Assembly (NCBI GenBank): GCA_031268145.1
Contig: JAIRXS010000008.1
Location: 1-45,065 of the forward strand
From: Candidatus Endomicrobiellum siamense
GTDB lineage: Bacteria > Elusimicrobiota > Endomicrobiia > Endomicrobiales > Endomicrobiaceae
Reading direction: 5' to 3'
DNA length: 45,065 bases
In this document: piece after piece, positions 19,496 to 28,751 of the stretch
Layout: every line of letters starts with the position of its first letter
Position numbering within the stretch: position 1 is the stretch's first letter
Translations under genes and position numbers: made by a program
Notes under the pieces: generated by a model
Told to the model about the DNA's origin: nothing
What the model saw: the letters and a program-made list of their open reading frames with translations, nothing else
Database searches by the model: none

Positions 19496-20791
19496 CTACT
19501 TTTGAAAAACACGCTTAAATATGTAATCTATATTCTTAAATTGAGCAGTTACATTACAATCTCGTTTTATTTCTTTATCTGTTAAATATTTACTTATTTG
19601 ACTACTTTTTAAGCATGCTTCTTCTAAAGATATTTTATTATCTCTAGCATAAAAAGCTGCTTCTTGAACAATTGCATAAGCTTCTTCTCTAGATAGACTT
19701 TTATCTACAAGAGAAAGAAGTAATGTTCCAGAAAAAATAATATCTTTTGTTTTATTCAAATTAGCTTGCATATTTTCAGTATAAACATTAATCCCCAAAA
19801 GCATATCTTGCGTTCTTACAATCATATAATATAAAGCTAAAGAAGCATCAGGAAGAATAATCCTTTCAGTAGACGAATGACTTATATCTCTTTCATGCCA
19901 AAGAGCAATATTTTCCATAGCAGTTACAGCATAACCTCTCAAAAGTCGCGCAAGGCCGCAAATATTTTCTGAAATTATTGGATTTCTTTTGTGCGGCATC
20001 GCCGAAGACCCTTTCTGCCCTTTTGTAAAAGGCTCTTGAAGTTCTGCAACTTCTGTTCTTTGTAGGTGTCTTATTTCAGTTGCAATTCTTTCCAAACATG
20101 CGCCCGCATGTGCAAGGCAAGAAAAATAAATAGAATGTCTGTCTCGCGGGACTATTTGAGTAGAGACAGGCTCAGGCTTTAGTCCCATACTTTTGCAAAC
20201 ATAATTCTCTATTTTAGGGTCTAAATGAGCCATACTTCCTACGGCCCCAGAAATTTTGCCATAACTTACAGTCTCTAAAGCAAAATTCAACCTATCTAAA
20301 GATCTCATAATTTCGCTATACCAAGAAGCAACTTTAAGGCCAAATGTCATAGGTTCTGCATGGATACCATGCGTTCTGCCAATCATAGGCGTCATTTTAT
20401 ATTTTTTGGCAAGAGATCTAGTTATATTTGCCAACTTTTTTGTTTCTTGTATTAAAAGTTCGCAAGATTGCTTTAACTGAGCTGCAGTAGTAGTATCTAA
20501 AACATCTGAAGATGTCATACCTAAGTGTAAAAAACTACCTTCTGGGCCTATTGTCTCTGCAACAGCACTTAAAAAAGCTATAACATCGTGTTTTACTGTA
20601 AGCTCTATTTCGTTAATTCTTTCTACATCAATTTTAGCCTTTGCTTTTATAACTTCTATTGCCTTTTTAGGAACTATACCAATTTTAGACATAACTTCTG
20701 CTGCAAAAATTTCCACTTCAAGCATTTTTTGAAATCTATTTTTATCAGACCAAATTGCAGCCATTTTAGGTTTTGTATAACGAGGAATCAT
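19496..20791 (-). CDS. purB: Adenylosuccinate lyase
   Basis: 431 aa lyase acting twice in purine synthesis: SAICAR to AICAR and adenylosuccinate to AMP. The fumarase/aspartase superfamily signature GSSAMPHKRNP is intact with His267 in it; MTSSDVLDT and GRTHGIHAEP supply further active-site residues. Length matches the short PurB class of Firmicutes and Thermotoga rather than the E. coli type. A GGAT site precedes the ATG, 11 bases after the purN stop, so it is co-transcribed with purM and purN. Confidence 0.96.
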   Translation of the reverse strand: MIPRYTKPKMAAIWSDKNRFQKMLEVEIFAAEVMSKIGIVPKKAIEVIKAKAKIDVERINEIELTVKHDVIAFLSAVAETIGPEGSFLHLGMTSSDVLDTTTAAQLKQSCELLIQETKKLANITRSLAKKYKMTPMIGRTHGIHAEPMTFGLKVASWYSEIMRSLDRLNFALETVSYGKISGAVGSMAHLDPKIENYVCKSMGLKPEPVSTQIVPRDRHSIYFSCLAHAGACLERIATEIRHLQRTEVAELQEPFTKGQKGSSAMPHKRNPIISENICGLARLLRGYAVTAMENIALWHERDISHSSTERIILPDASLALYYMIVRTQDMLLGINVYTENMQANLNKTKDIIFSGTLLLSLVDKSLSREEAYAIVQEAAFYARDNKISLEEACLKSSQISKYLTDKEIKRDCNVTAQFKNIDYIFKRVFQK

Positions 20792-20802
20792 TTCTTATCC
20801 TT

Positions 20803-21399
20803 TTATATAAATTTTCTTTCTATAACTTCTTTAATTGCTTGAGGATATATTTGATGTTCTATTTCTAAAACTCTTTTAGTAAGCTCCTCTGGCAAATCAT
20901 TATCTAAAACATCTACTTCCTTTTGCAAAATTATTTCGCCAAGATCGTATTCTGCTTCAACAAAATGAACTGTAGCTCCAGACTTTTTCTCTTTAGCCCT
21001 TATAACCGCCTCATGGACATAACGACCATACATACCCTTACCTGCAAATTTGGGTAGGAGAGCTGGATGGATATTTAATATTTTACTTTCATACCTAAAG
21101 ACTATGTTCTCCCCTATAAGAGTCATGTATCCAGCAAGACAAATTAAATCTATTCTTTCTGACAACAATTCTTGTAATATTGCGTCATTAAAAAATTTAG
21201 GGTCGCTAAAAAACTTTCTCTCAATACATACAGATTTTATATCCTCATTTCTTGCTCTTTGCAGAGCATAAGCGTCTGCATTATTTGAAATAACTAACAC
21301 CACCTCTGCGACAGCTTTTAAAATACCATTTCTTGTAGAATCTATTATAGCTTGCATATTAGACCCTGAACCAGAGACTAAAACCGCAAGCCTTATCAT
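20803..21399 (-). CDS. purN: Phosphoribosylglycinamide formyltransferase (folate-dependent)
   Basis: 198 aa GAR transformylase using 10-formyl-THF. VLVSGSGSNMQAII binds GAR phosphate; NIHPALLPKF gives the catalytic Asn and His, and the Asp of VEAEYDLGEIIL completes the triad. The loop GMYGRYVHEAVI is normal. Its ATG overlaps the purM stop by 4 bases (ATGA). Product GAR comes from purD, found at 30751. Confidence 0.95.
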   Translation of the reverse strand: MIRLAVLVSGSGSNMQAIIDSTRNGILKAVAEVVLVISNNADAYALQRARNEDIKSVCIERKFFSDPKFFNDAILQELLSERIDLICLAGYMTLIGENIVFRYESKILNIHPALLPKFAGKGMYGRYVHEAVIRAKEKKSGATVHFVEAEYDLGEIILQKEVDVLDNDLPEELTKRVLEIEHQIYPQAIKEVIERKFI

Positions 21400-22358
21400 A
21401 TTATTTCCACACCTTTATCGCCTTTTTTGGTATAACCTATGACTTTTGCACCTTTAAAAAATTTTCTAACATTTAAAGCCTCTTGAGGACGTACAATTAA
21501 AACCATACCAATACCCATATTTAAAGTTCTATAAATATCTTTTTCCGGGACATTGCCTTGCTTTTGAATAAGTCTAAAAATTTCAGGAACTTTCCAAGAT
21601 CTTTTTTCAATTATAGCATTTACATTTTCAGGCAAAATTCTTGAAATCTTATCATAAAAACTCCCACCTGTAATATGAGCTATACCAATAATATTTTGTT
21701 TTCTAGAATTGAATTTTGAAATCGCTGCAAGTATTTCTCTGACATATATTTTTGTGGGAGCAAGCAACTGTTTGGAATATTTTTTTAGCTGCTGGTCTGA
21801 TAATACCTTCCTTATTAAAGAATAACCATTTGAATGAGGACCACTGGAAGGAAGACCTATAATAACATCTTTCGGTCTTATTTTTTTTCCATTGATTTCC
21901 TTATTCTTTTCAACTATGCCAACAGAAAAACCAGCTAAATCGTATTCCCCATCTTTATAAAAATCCGGCATTTCTGCAGTTTCTCCACCGATTAAACAAG
22001 AACATGCTAATTTACATCCATTAATAATGCCTTTTATCACTTGTTCTGCTTGTGCTATATCTAACTTGCCACAAGCAAAGTAATCTAAGAAAAAAAGCGG
22101 TTTTGCGCCAACACAAATTAAGTCGTTTACGTTCATAGCAACTAAATCTATTCCAACTGTATCATGCTTATTAAGAAGAAAAGCAAGTTTTAGTTTTGTT
22201 CCAACACCATCAGCTGAACTTACAAGATTATACTTTGTTCCATTTATTGGGAAAAGCCCTCCAAAACCGCCAATCTTAGGAAGCTTCTTTTTTAATTTTT
22301 TTATAAGTTCGTTGCCTACCTCTACGTTTACTCCTGCACTTTTATATGTTATAGACAT
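21396..22358 (-). CDS. purM: Phosphoribosylformylglycinamidine cyclo-ligase (AIR synthetase)
   Basis: 320 aa ATP-dependent AIR synthetase. Hallmarks: GFGGLFP near the start, SADGVGTKLKLA, DLVAMNVNDLICVGAKPLFF, GGETAEMPDFY and GLPSSGPHSNGYSLIRK. The C-terminal AIRS domain is complete. It is slightly shorter than E. coli PurM (345 aa). A GAGAG site precedes the ATG; purN follows with a 4-base overlap. The nhaC-like gene lies 18 bases upstream on the same strand. Confidence 0.96.
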   Translation of the reverse strand: MSITYKSAGVNVEVGNELIKKLKKKLPKIGGFGGLFPINGTKYNLVSSADGVGTKLKLAFLLNKHDTVGIDLVAMNVNDLICVGAKPLFFLDYFACGKLDIAQAEQVIKGIINGCKLACSCLIGGETAEMPDFYKDGEYDLAGFSVGIVEKNKEINGKKIRPKDVIIGLPSSGPHSNGYSLIRKVLSDQQLKKYSKQLLAPTKIYVREILAAISKFNSRKQNIIGIAHITGGSFYDKISRILPENVNAIIEKRSWKVPEIFRLIQKQGNVPEKDIYRTLNMGIGMVLIVRPQEALNVRKFFKGAKVIGYTKKGDKGVEII

Positions 22359-22376
22359 TCATAATCTCTCATTTTA

Positions 22377-23684
22377 TCAATTTACAATCGGACTTCTTTT
22401 GTTTACAAACAAAATAAAAAATATACCGACAATTATTAAAGCATGGCAATAATACACGCGCGGTAAAATACTAAGAGGAGAGATTCCAGCAAAAGACGCG
22501 GCAAGCAAAACTTGTGTACCATGAGGCAGTAAGCCTTTTACACCACAAGCAAATACTTCAAGTATTGTAGCAGAATAATGTGGAGAAATCCCATTATGCT
22601 TGGCTATACTTTTAGCTATTTTCCCACAGCAAATTATAGCTATAACATTATTTGACAAAAGAAATGTAAACATTGCTGACAAACCGCCGATGATAAACTG
22701 AGGCAAATTAGATTCAATTTTATTTTTTAAAATACGTTCAGATATAATTTGAGCAACTTCTTTTGCAGCATCGCTACCTATAAGGCCTGACAAACCGCCA
22801 ATCATTAAACCTAGCAACAAAACTCCATATACTTTTAAAAAACCTGCATTAATATCATTACAAAATGTTAATATGCCATAGTTTGAGTGACAACAAATCC
22901 CTATAGCCCCTGATAGGAGTATACTAAGCGTTAAACAAACCAAAATATTTACTCTGTTAAAAGCTAAAATCAATAAAACAATATATGGAAGAATCAATAT
23001 TAAAGAAAAATTATGCCCATGTATTGAATCTACCGTCACTGTTGCGGAAAAATACATGGCTAAAATAGTTATAACAGTAGCAATAGCAGCTATTCGAAGA
23101 TTTATTTTAAATTTCTTTTTTATATTAGCACGTTGAGAGGATATGGATACTACCGTAGTGTCTGAAATTAAAGATAAATTGTCTCCAAAAAAAGCTCCTC
23201 CCACAACGGCACCCATAGCTACAGGCATAGAAATACCACTGGCGTGCAGGCAAAAATCTGCAGCAACTGGCCCTACAGCAGCTACAGTACCAAGAGCTGA
23301 ACCTATAGACGTAGACAAAAAAGCCGAAATAAAAAATAGACCAGTCAATAAAAACTTTGCAGGAACGAACGATATTGTACAGTTAACCAATGATTCAATT
23401 GAACCTATACTTCTAGTAACTTCCCCAAATGCGCCTGCTAAAAGAAATATAACACACATATAAACTATATCTTTTTCACCTATTCCAGCTAAAAGTTCTG
23501 CTGTTTTTTCTTCAGAAGGTTTGCGATTTTTAATCCATGCTAAAATTATAGATGGAATTATTGCAATTACAGGTGGCAATATTGTAAAAGATTTCTCGTA
23601 CCCCATAAAAGAAAAATATATTCCACTACCAACAAAAAGAGAAACAAAAAGAAAAATCGGAGCAAATGTCCATAGTATATTCAT
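22377..23684 (-). CDS. Na+/H+ antiporter, NhaC family
   Basis: 435 aa from the ATG at 23684 (GAGGAA 9 bases before it; a TTG two codons upstream is also possible). About eleven membrane helices. The family motif GGAFFGDNLSLISDTTVVS is present in the first half, with GSALGTVAAVGPVA before it and LLPHGTQVLLA near the end. Such carriers exchange Na+ or dicarboxylate/amino-acid ions against H+; the exact substrate is uncertain. It heads the purM-purN-purB transcript, an unrelated function. Confidence 0.85.
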   Translation of the reverse strand: MNILWTFAPIFLFVSLFVGSGIYFSFMGYEKSFTILPPVIAIIPSIILAWIKNRKPSEEKTAELLAGIGEKDIVYMCVIFLLAGAFGEVTRSIGSIESLVNCTISFVPAKFLLTGLFFISAFLSTSIGSALGTVAAVGPVAADFCLHASGISMPVAMGAVVGGAFFGDNLSLISDTTVVSISSQRANIKKKFKINLRIAAIATVITILAMYFSATVTVDSIHGHNFSLILILPYIVLLILAFNRVNILVCLTLSILLSGAIGICCHSNYGILTFCNDINAGFLKVYGVLLLGLMIGGLSGLIGSDAAKEVAQIISERILKNKIESNLPQFIIGGLSAMFTFLLSNNVIAIICCGKIAKSIAKHNGISPHYSATILEVFACGVKGLLPHGTQVLLAASFAGISPLSILPRVYYCHALIIVGIFFILFVNKRSPIVN

Positions 23685-23690
23685 AATCAA

Positions 23691-23873
23691 ACTTCCTCAC
23701 TCTAAAAATCAAATATAAATAAAAAATAATTCTTCATACTTTTATTTATATTCTCTCACTTCCAAACCAAGCATGATATCAATTTTCATATCATACCCCC
23801 AAGCGCTACTGCAAGTATTAATAATTAGCTTTGTAATTCTATTACTATTTCCAAGTAACTAAATAAATTTTTA
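23691..23873. other. Intergenic region between pyrE and the antiporter gene
   Basis: 183 bases, no gene seen. It includes an inverted repeat ATGATAT (23773-23779) and ATATCAT (23788-23794) with an 8-base loop, probably near the end of the pyrimidine operon, and must hold the promoter for the antiporter/pur genes if they are not read through. Confidence 0.5.
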
Positions 23874-24449
23874 CTATTTTCTGCTTCCAGGCTTTATGAC
23901 AACAACACCTTCTTTACACATCGGACACTCTTGTTCTTTATAACTTTTAACTTCTAGACTTAAAAGAGAAAATGTTGGAACGCCAAAATCAACTTTGCCA
24001 GCACTTCTATCAACAAGAGAACCAACTGCAACAATTTTACATCCAGAAAGCTTAATAAACTCTATAACTTCTTTGGTTGAAAGTCCTGTAGTTATAACAT
24101 CTTCTATAATTAAAACCTTTTCACTTTCTTTTAAAGAAAAACCCCTTTTAAACAACACTTTTCCATCTACTCTTTCTGTAAATATTGCTCTAACTCCTAA
24201 AGCTCTCCCCATCTCATATCCTATAATTACGCCGCCCATCGCAGGAGAAACAACAACATCAATTGTTATATTATTCTCTTTTAGCTTCTTTGCAAGTTCT
24301 TGAGCTAAAAACTCTGCTTCTTTAGGATATTGTAAAATTAATGCAGATTGAAAATATGTATCAGAATGTAGCCCGCTAGAAAGTTTGAAATGACCGGTCA
24401 AAAGGGCATTATTTTTTTTGAATAAAGTTTTTAATTCGTCTTGCTGCAT
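23874..24449 (-). CDS. pyrE: Orotate phosphoribosyltransferase
   Basis: 191 aa type I phosphoribosyltransferase joining orotate and PRPP to give OMP. GHFKLSSGLHSDTYFQ at the N-terminus and the PRPP loop VLIIEDVITTGLSTKE are canonical. The C-terminus has a CPMCKEG pair of cysteines, a feature shared with many PyrE proteins outside the enteric bacteria. The ATG has a GGAG site and lies 41 bases inside the LysE-type transporter gene, so translation is likely coupled. It is the last pyrimidine gene of the operon. Confidence 0.95.
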   Translation of the reverse strand: MQQDELKTLFKKNNALLTGHFKLSSGLHSDTYFQSALILQYPKEAEFLAQELAKKLKENNITIDVVVSPAMGGVIIGYEMGRALGVRAIFTERVDGKVLFKRGFSLKESEKVLIIEDVITTGLSTKEVIEFIKLSGCKIVAVGSLVDRSAGKVDFGVPTFSLLSLEVKSYKEQECPMCKEGVVVIKPGSRK

Positions 24450-25092
24450 TTTGTATAACTCCTAATTTTTGTTCTTTAAAAAATATATTTTTTGCGCCCA
24501 AAAATACTAAAATACATCCCATAAAAGCATTTATTAAAGGCACAACAAATTCAGGTAGAACCCTACCGGTAAGACTACCAACCAAAACTACAAAAGTCAT
24601 AAATATAGGCGTTGCCAACAAAAAACCACCTGCAAAAACAACAGTTTCTTGTAACTTCATATTGCGTTTGCTTAGCTCTAAAGAAAAAATCCCTGTAATA
24701 AATAAAATTGTAATAGGATTAGCTAATGTTAATCCACACAGCCATAAAAGTAAATCTTGCTCTTTAAAAGTATTTGCATCTATATTGTAACCTGCAGTTA
24801 TAAACAATACACCAAAAATAATTAAAACCGTACCAACAACAATATCAAAAATTCGCTGATAACGATTTATGCTTTTTGCAAGTGCAGATATAGAAAGTAC
24901 TGCTAAACATATATAAATAATATCCGCTAAAGTTATACCTATAACACCTAACAAAAGTTTCGATATTGGCAAAGACAAGGAAAGACGAAACATCAACATA
25001 CAGATAGGGCCTATGCCTCCCACCTGTAAAAGAAAACCCATTTTTAACCCATTTTTAAATAGCTGATTTGCATTTTTTACAGATATAATCAT
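24409..25092 (-). CDS. LysE-family transporter inside the pyrimidine operon
   Basis: 227 aa with six predicted membrane helices. The N-terminal GFLLQVGGIGPICMLM segment and the helix 4 region LCGLTLANPITILFITG resemble the LysE/RhtB exporter fold, whose members export amino acids and related metabolites. It sits between pyrF (1-base gap) and pyrE (41-base overlap), which suggests a link to pyrimidine intermediates or to a co-regulated amino acid such as aspartate; this is inference. The tail ends in basic residues. No obvious strong ribosome-binding site is present, in line with coupling to pyrF. Confidence 0.75.
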   Translation of the reverse strand: MIISVKNANQLFKNGLKMGFLLQVGGIGPICMLMFRLSLSLPISKLLLGVIGITLADIIYICLAVLSISALAKSINRYQRIFDIVVGTVLIIFGVLFITAGYNIDANTFKEQDLLLWLCGLTLANPITILFITGIFSLELSKRNMKLQETVVFAGGFLLATPIFMTFVVLVGSLTGRVLPEFVVPLINAFMGCILVFLGAKNIFFKEQKLGVIQNAARRIKNFIQKK

Positions 25093-25093
25093 T

Positions 25094-25741
25094 TTACGAC
25101 TTCACTTCTACAGATTCATAAATATTTTTTGCGATTTCATCTGGATTTTGAGCTTCTATAATTGGTCTTCCAACAACTATAAAATCAGCTCCAGCTTTAA
25201 CAGCAAACTCTGGAGTTGCAACTCTTTTTTGATCATCTTCTACTTTCAACGGCCTTATTCCTGGCGTAACAACATTAAAATCAGTACCACAACTTTTTTT
25301 TATTATAGATATTTCTAAAGGAGACGCTATAACTCCATCTATACCACAAGATTTTGCTAACTTTACTCTTCTTAAAACTTCTTCAGGTGTTGTAATTTGG
25401 CTAGTTAAAACAGTTACTGCCCAAATCTTTGGTCTATTTTCAACAGATGAGCCCGCTTTTAGCATTTCTTCTCCACCTATAGAATGTACCGTTAAACTAA
25501 ATATTCCGAGTTCTCTAGCAGATTCTACAGAACGTTTTACAGTAGCTGGTATGTCATGAAATTTCAAATCCAAGAAGACTTCTTTACCATTGTCTTTTAT
25601 CATCTTGATTATTTCTCTACCTGACTGTAAAAATAATATAGGTCCAACTTTATAGACATCTATATATTGAGAAGTTTTTTTAACAAGATCCTGAGCCTTT
25701 TTAAAATCATGCACATCTAAAGCTAAAATTATTTTTTTCAT
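25094..25741 (-). CDS. pyrF: Orotidine-5'-phosphate decarboxylase
   Basis: 215 aa TIM-barrel enzyme making UMP. ILALDVHDF opens the barrel and the catalytic Asp-Lys-Asp network is seen in FLDLKFHDIPATV. TPGIRP and the phosphate-binding VGRPII close it. This is the short group I type. Gene order pyrD-pyrF is conserved here with a 24-base gap. Confidence 0.96.
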   Translation of the reverse strand: MKKIILALDVHDFKKAQDLVKKTSQYIDVYKVGPILFLQSGREIIKMIKDNGKEVFLDLKFHDIPATVKRSVESARELGIFSLTVHSIGGEEMLKAGSSVENRPKIWAVTVLTSQITTPEEVLRRVKLAKSCGIDGVIASPLEISIIKKSCGTDFNVVTPGIRPLKVEDDQKRVATPEFAVKAGADFIVVGRPIIEAQNPDEIAKNIYESVEVKS

Positions 25742-25765
25742 CTTTTATTTTTACCTTTCTTTCCT

Positions 25766-26689
25766 TTAACAAACTGTTTTTACAGTATTTAACATGCCTA
25801 CAACTTCTTTAACATCTTTTATATTTTTTTCTTTCAAGATATTTTCCATTTCGTATATAATTTCTACCAATCTCTTTGGCGAAACTAAACTTGCGCTACC
25901 TATACTTATGACTCTTGCTCCTACAAGCATAAATTCTAAGGCGTCTTCTCCTGTTTGTATACCTCCGCATCCTATAATTGGAATGTTTATTTTTTGGTAA
26001 GCATCGTAAACGCAGCAAACAGCCATAGGTTTAATGCAAGGGCCTGACATTCCACCTTTTACAGTAGAAAGCTTATATTTAAAAGTTTTAACGTCTATAG
26101 ACATTGCAGGATAGGTATTTGCAAGAGTTATCCCGTCAGCTCCAGCATTTTGAGAGCATAAAGCAAGTTCTGCAATATCTGTTACTAGAGGAGAAAGTTT
26201 TGCAATAATAGGAACTCTAGAAACTTTTTTCACGCTTCTTATTACATCTTTTACCAAAGGCAAATCATGACAAACTATTTTCTTTTTTAAATTTGGGCAA
26301 GACAAATTAAGTTCTACTGCAGATATTGCGTCTTGGACGCTTAATATCTTTATAGTTTCAACATACTCTTTAACACTAGTTCCTGCAACGCTAACTATTA
26401 CAGGAACGCCAACTTTTTTTAACTGTTCAAGCGGCTCCTTAACAAATGCCTTGACTCCTATATTCTGTAATCCTATGGTGTTTAACATTCCAGAAGCAAC
26501 TTCTGCAATTCTAGGCTGGTCATTGCCACAACGAGGCTCTAAAGTTATAGTTTTTGTAACAATAGCGCCAAGTTTTTTTAAAGGGATTAAATCAGCAAGT
26601 TCATATCCATAGCCAAACGTGCCAGAAGCACTAAGAATTGGGTTTTTTAACTTTATTCCTAAAAAATTTATACTTAAATTCGGTTTCAT
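25766..26689 (-). CDS. pyrD: Dihydroorotate dehydrogenase, class 1B catalytic subunit
   Basis: 307 aa FMN enzyme oxidising dihydroorotate to orotate. NPILSASGTFGYG and the active-site segment ELNLSCPNLKKK with catalytic Cys mark class 1; the adjacent pyrK makes it class 1B, which passes electrons to NAD+. That suits an anaerobe because no quinone or oxygen is needed. GGIQTGEDALEFMLVGA binds FMN phosphate. Confidence 0.96.
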   Translation of the reverse strand: MKPNLSINFLGIKLKNPILSASGTFGYGYELADLIPLKKLGAIVTKTITLEPRCGNDQPRIAEVASGMLNTIGLQNIGVKAFVKEPLEQLKKVGVPVIVSVAGTSVKEYVETIKILSVQDAISAVELNLSCPNLKKKIVCHDLPLVKDVIRSVKKVSRVPIIAKLSPLVTDIAELALCSQNAGADGITLANTYPAMSIDVKTFKYKLSTVKGGMSGPCIKPMAVCCVYDAYQKINIPIIGCGGIQTGEDALEFMLVGARVISIGSASLVSPKRLVEIIYEMENILKEKNIKDVKEVVGMLNTVKTVC

Positions 26690-26711
26690 TTTGTATTCTC
26701 AAATATTTTAA

Positions 26712-27467
26712 TTATAACCCCACTTGGTCTAATCTAAAAACTGGCCCGTCTTTACACACCATCTTGATTTGTCCATCAATTTTTACTGCACACCCTTGGC
26801 AGTTACCCACGCCACATGCCATTTTTTCTTCAAGAGAAGCGAAAGCTTTTATATTTTTTTCTCTAGCAATTTGTAAAACTTTCTTTTGCATTTGCGTAGG
26901 ACCGCATGTAAACAAAACATCTTTACTTTCTATTTTTTTTTCTAAAATATCAGTTATATACCCTTTATATCCTTTTGAACCGTCTTCTGTAGAAACCATA
27001 ATTTTCCAACCCATCTTTTTAAACTTATCAAGGCATAGCAAGTCTTTCTTTGAGCGCGCTCCGTAATATAATACTCCCTTTTTCTTCAACTTAGTCGCAA
27101 GAAAATGCACTGAAGCTATACCCGTACCGCCGGCAACAATAGTATTATTTAAATCTTTATAAGTTTCCAAATTATAACCATTGCCAAGAGGTCCTAAGAA
27201 TCGAAGTTCGCCTGACTGCATCTTTGAAAGAATATCTGTACCTTTTCCTACAACCTTATAGAGAAAACTTAACATACCATTTTTAAAATCATATATACTC
27301 AACGGGCGGCGTAAAAAAACACCTTGCATTCCAATCATAAAAAATTGACCTGGGACACATTGCTTACTAATATTGCTAATTTTAACTTTTAACTCAAAAT
27401 AACCTGCACAAATTTCTTTATTAGAAATTATTTTACAAGTTTTATCAAATCTTCTTAGTATATGCAC
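26712..27467 (-). CDS. pyrK: Dihydroorotate dehydrogenase electron-transfer subunit
   Basis: 251 aa FAD and [2Fe-2S] subunit of NAD-linked dihydroorotate dehydrogenase. It begins with GTG behind GTGAGG. RRPLSIYDF binds FAD, AGGTGIASVHFL starts the NAD domain, and the C-terminal cluster motif CGVGNCQGC with a fourth Cys in MVCKDGPVF is complete. The pair with pyrD is directly adjacent. Confidence 0.95.
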   Translation of the reverse strand: MHILRRFDKTCKIISNKEICAGYFELKVKISNISKQCVPGQFFMIGMQGVFLRRPLSIYDFKNGMLSFLYKVVGKGTDILSKMQSGELRFLGPLGNGYNLETYKDLNNTIVAGGTGIASVHFLATKLKKKGVLYYGARSKKDLLCLDKFKKMGWKIMVSTEDGSKGYKGYITDILEKKIESKDVLFTCGPTQMQKKVLQIAREKNIKAFASLEEKMACGVGNCQGCAVKIDGQIKMVCKDGPVFRLDQVGL

Positions 27468-27482
27468 AAAGAAACCTCACTG

Positions 27483-28751
27483 CTATTTCTGCCAAACAAT
27501 ATTACCAGCTACTATAGTCATAACTGCTCCACCTTTAAATTGTCTATCTAAAAATGGAGAATTTTTACTTTTTGAAACTATATTTTCTTTCTTAAATTCA
27601 TAAGAATATTTCGGGTCTATAATTGTTATATCTGCAATAGAACCTTCTTTAAGCGAACCCCTACCTTTTAAGTTAAAAATTCTAGCAGGATTTGAAGTCA
27701 TTTTTGATATAACTTCAGATAAACTTAAAACATTTTTATCTACAAGCTCGTTTAAAACAAGACTAAGCAAAGTCTCAAACCCTATGATTCCAAAAGGAGC
27801 CAAATCAAATTCTTGATTTTTCTCGTCCTGTGTATGAGGAGCATGATCTGTAGCTATGCAATCTATTGTGCCATCGGCAAGTCCTTCTTTTATAGCCTCT
27901 ACATCTTTTTGCTCTCTTAAAGGTGGGTTCATTTTAGTATTTGCATTATAAACTTTTACCATATCGTCACTCAAAGTAAAATAATGAGGACAAGTTTCTG
28001 ATGTAACTCTTATTCCTTTCTTTTTTGCTTGCCTTATTAATTCTACAGAACCTGCTGTAGAAACATGAGCTATATGCAAGTGACCGCCTGTAAGTTCTGC
28101 AAGCATTATATCACGACTTACCATTATTTCTTCAGTTTGTTTTGGTATACCTCTAAGGCCTAAAATAGTAGAGTTTTTACCTTCGTTCATCACTCCATTT
28201 TTACTTAGCTCTTTGTCTTCACAGTGAGAAATAACAGGAAGGTTAAACATTTTAGTATACTCTAAGGTACGACGCATAATTTGAGAATTAGACACGGGAA
28301 AGCCGTCATCACTAACTGCTACAATACCTGCTTTTTTAAGAACTCCTATTTCAGAAAGTTCTTGTCCTAAAGAACCTTTTGTAGCACAACCTATAGGAAA
28401 CACATTTATTAGGCCTTCTTTTTGAGCTTTCAAAAGAATAAATTCGACTGTAGGAGCGTTATCTATTACAGGTTTAGTATTAGGCATGCAAAAAACTGTT
28501 GTTATACCACCTTTTGCTGCTGAACGCGTACCAGTATAAATTGTTTCTTTCTCTTCTTGACCAGGTTCTCTTAAATGAGCATGAATATCTATTAAACCTG
28601 GGACTGCAATTTTTCCTTCACCATCAATAACTTTGTCTACTTTACTAGACAAACTAAAAAAAACTCTCCCATTTTCAATAAAAATATCTCCGTTTGAATC
28701 CTTATTGCAAGAAGGATCTAATATTCTAATATTTTTAATTTGAAGATTCAT
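27483..28751 (-). CDS. pyrC: Dihydroorotase
   Basis: 422 aa class I dihydroorotase cyclising carbamoyl-aspartate. Metal ligands: DIHAHLREPGQEEKE near residues 57-71, a Lys-rich/Asp segment in place of the carboxylated Lys region to be checked, two more His (ISHCED and HIAHVSTA), and the Asp in CIATDHAPHT. AsnProAla near the end (TSNPARIF) is typical. The ATG has an AGAGG site and overlaps the pyrB stop by 17 bases. Class I enzymes often associate with PyrB, matching the gene pairing. Confidence 0.95.
   Translation of the reverse strand: MNLQIKNIRILDPSCNKDSNGDIFIENGRVFFSLSSKVDKVIDGEGKIAVPGLIDIHAHLREPGQEEKETIYTGTRSAAKGGITTVFCMPNTKPVIDNAPTVEFILLKAQKEGLINVFPIGCATKGSLGQELSEIGVLKKAGIVAVSDDGFPVSNSQIMRRTLEYTKMFNLPVISHCEDKELSKNGVMNEGKNSTILGLRGIPKQTEEIMVSRDIMLAELTGGHLHIAHVSTAGSVELIRQAKKKGIRVTSETCPHYFTLSDDMVKVYNANTKMNPPLREQKDVEAIKEGLADGTIDCIATDHAPHTQDEKNQEFDLAPFGIIGFETLLSLVLNELVDKNVLSLSEVISKMTSNPARIFNLKGRGSLKEGSIADITIIDPKYSYEFKKENIVSKSKNSPFLDRQFKGGAVMTIVAGNIVWQK

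Noticed and set aside
26638-27066. 142-codon plus-strand open frame over pyrK/pyrD
   Set aside because: Antisense to two firmly identified pyrimidine genes.
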